Part shown: positions 63,948 through 64,000 of the stretch, one piece after another | Numbering within the stretch: the stretch's first letter is position 1 | Layout: each line of letters starts with the position of its first letter | DNA from: Emcibacter sp. | GTDB taxonomy: Bacteria; Pseudomonadota; Alphaproteobacteria; Sphingomonadales; Emcibacteraceae | NCBI GenBank assembly: GCA_021774785.1 | Contig: JAJFIQ010000023.1 | Location: 62,001 to 126,000 of the forward strand | Direction of reading: 5' to 3' | DNA: 64,000 nt | Position numbers and translations under genes: made by a program | The notes under the pieces: generated by a model | What the model saw: only the letters and a program-made list of their open reading frames with translations | What the model was told of the DNA's origin: nothing | Database searches by the model: none

Positions 63948-64000
63948 TGCCTAATTCAAAAGACTACAACATGCCCACATCGCCACCACACCCATGCACC

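Larger units (their letters stand above)
48085..64000. mobile_element. prophage, left part (right end outside window)
   Basis: From the integrase at 48146 onward the genes are phage type: integrase, AlpA-like protein, DUF4326, DUF5131, C5-methyltransferase, DUF1367, HNH, ERF, CI/Cro switch, CII-like, DUF2312, VRR-NUC, DNA methyltransferase, replication protein. The left boundary is placed at or within the sRNA terminator because the integrase-proximal end abuts it. Structural and lysis genes are not in the window, so the element extends to the right. Whether it is intact cannot be judged. Confidence 0.9.

Overview
The window is a piece of an alphaproteobacterial chromosome of moderate GC content (mid-40s percent by eye). 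The evidence is the gene order tig-clpP-clpX-lon-hup followed by a complete 14-gene nuoA-N operon that runs into birA-coaX-rnj-mce-DUF1467, and the phage genes of alphaproteobacterial type (DUF2312, ERF). A marine member of the Kordiimonadales/Emcibacterales neighbourhood would fit, but genus cannot be read from the sequence.

Region 1 (1-22,050) is ordinary and accessory metabolism. It holds arginine catabolism (rocD, cut by the window edge, and rocF) with a divergent Lrp/AsnC regulator; a TPR-sulfotransferase; two tandem copies of an unknown 127-residue membrane protein that share their upstream region; an acyl-CoA module (SDR, APH-type kinase, SDR, ACAD11-like dehydrogenase, histidine phosphatase) beside a LysR regulator, which resembles the phosphorylation-dependent 4-hydroxyacyl-CoA pathway; a GntR/VOC/FAD-oxidase module; DUF3179 plus sterol-desaturase-like proteins; a CDP-alcohol phosphatidyltransferase fusion next to a flippase; a DUF885 lipoprotein; and the NAD(P)HX repair enzyme.

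Region 2 (22,150-47,701) is core genome: tRNA-Leu, trigger factor with a histone-like lysine-rich tail, ClpP, ClpX, Lon, HU, tRNA-Val, tRNA-Asp, complex I, then biotin ligase, type III pantothenate kinase, RNase J, methylmalonyl-CoA epimerase and a DUF1467 protein.

Region 3 (47,702-64,000) begins with a small RNA gene that has an anti-Shine-Dalgarno hairpin and its own terminator, like the alphaproteobacterial suhB/mmgR (ar8) family. Directly after it starts a prophage whose right end lies outside the window. A leftward operon (56,067 to 48,146, nearly all genes joined by stop-start overlaps) carries recombination genes (ERF, HNH), a C5-cytosine methyltransferase, DUF5131 and DUF4326 proteins, an AlpA-like protein and the integrase. 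A central switch has a LexA-like CI repressor, a Cro-like protein and five related operators at two loci. A rightward early operon carries a CII-like regulator, a GapR-like DUF2312 protein, a VRR nuclease, an N4/N6 DNA methyltransferase, a replication initiator and several small unknown genes. It ends in a wrecked HNH-AP2 homing endonuclease and a terminator.

The most unusual signal is a 251-codon second reading frame lying wholly inside the cytosine methyltransferase gene on the same strand, with its own ribosome binding site and its own conserved-looking motifs.
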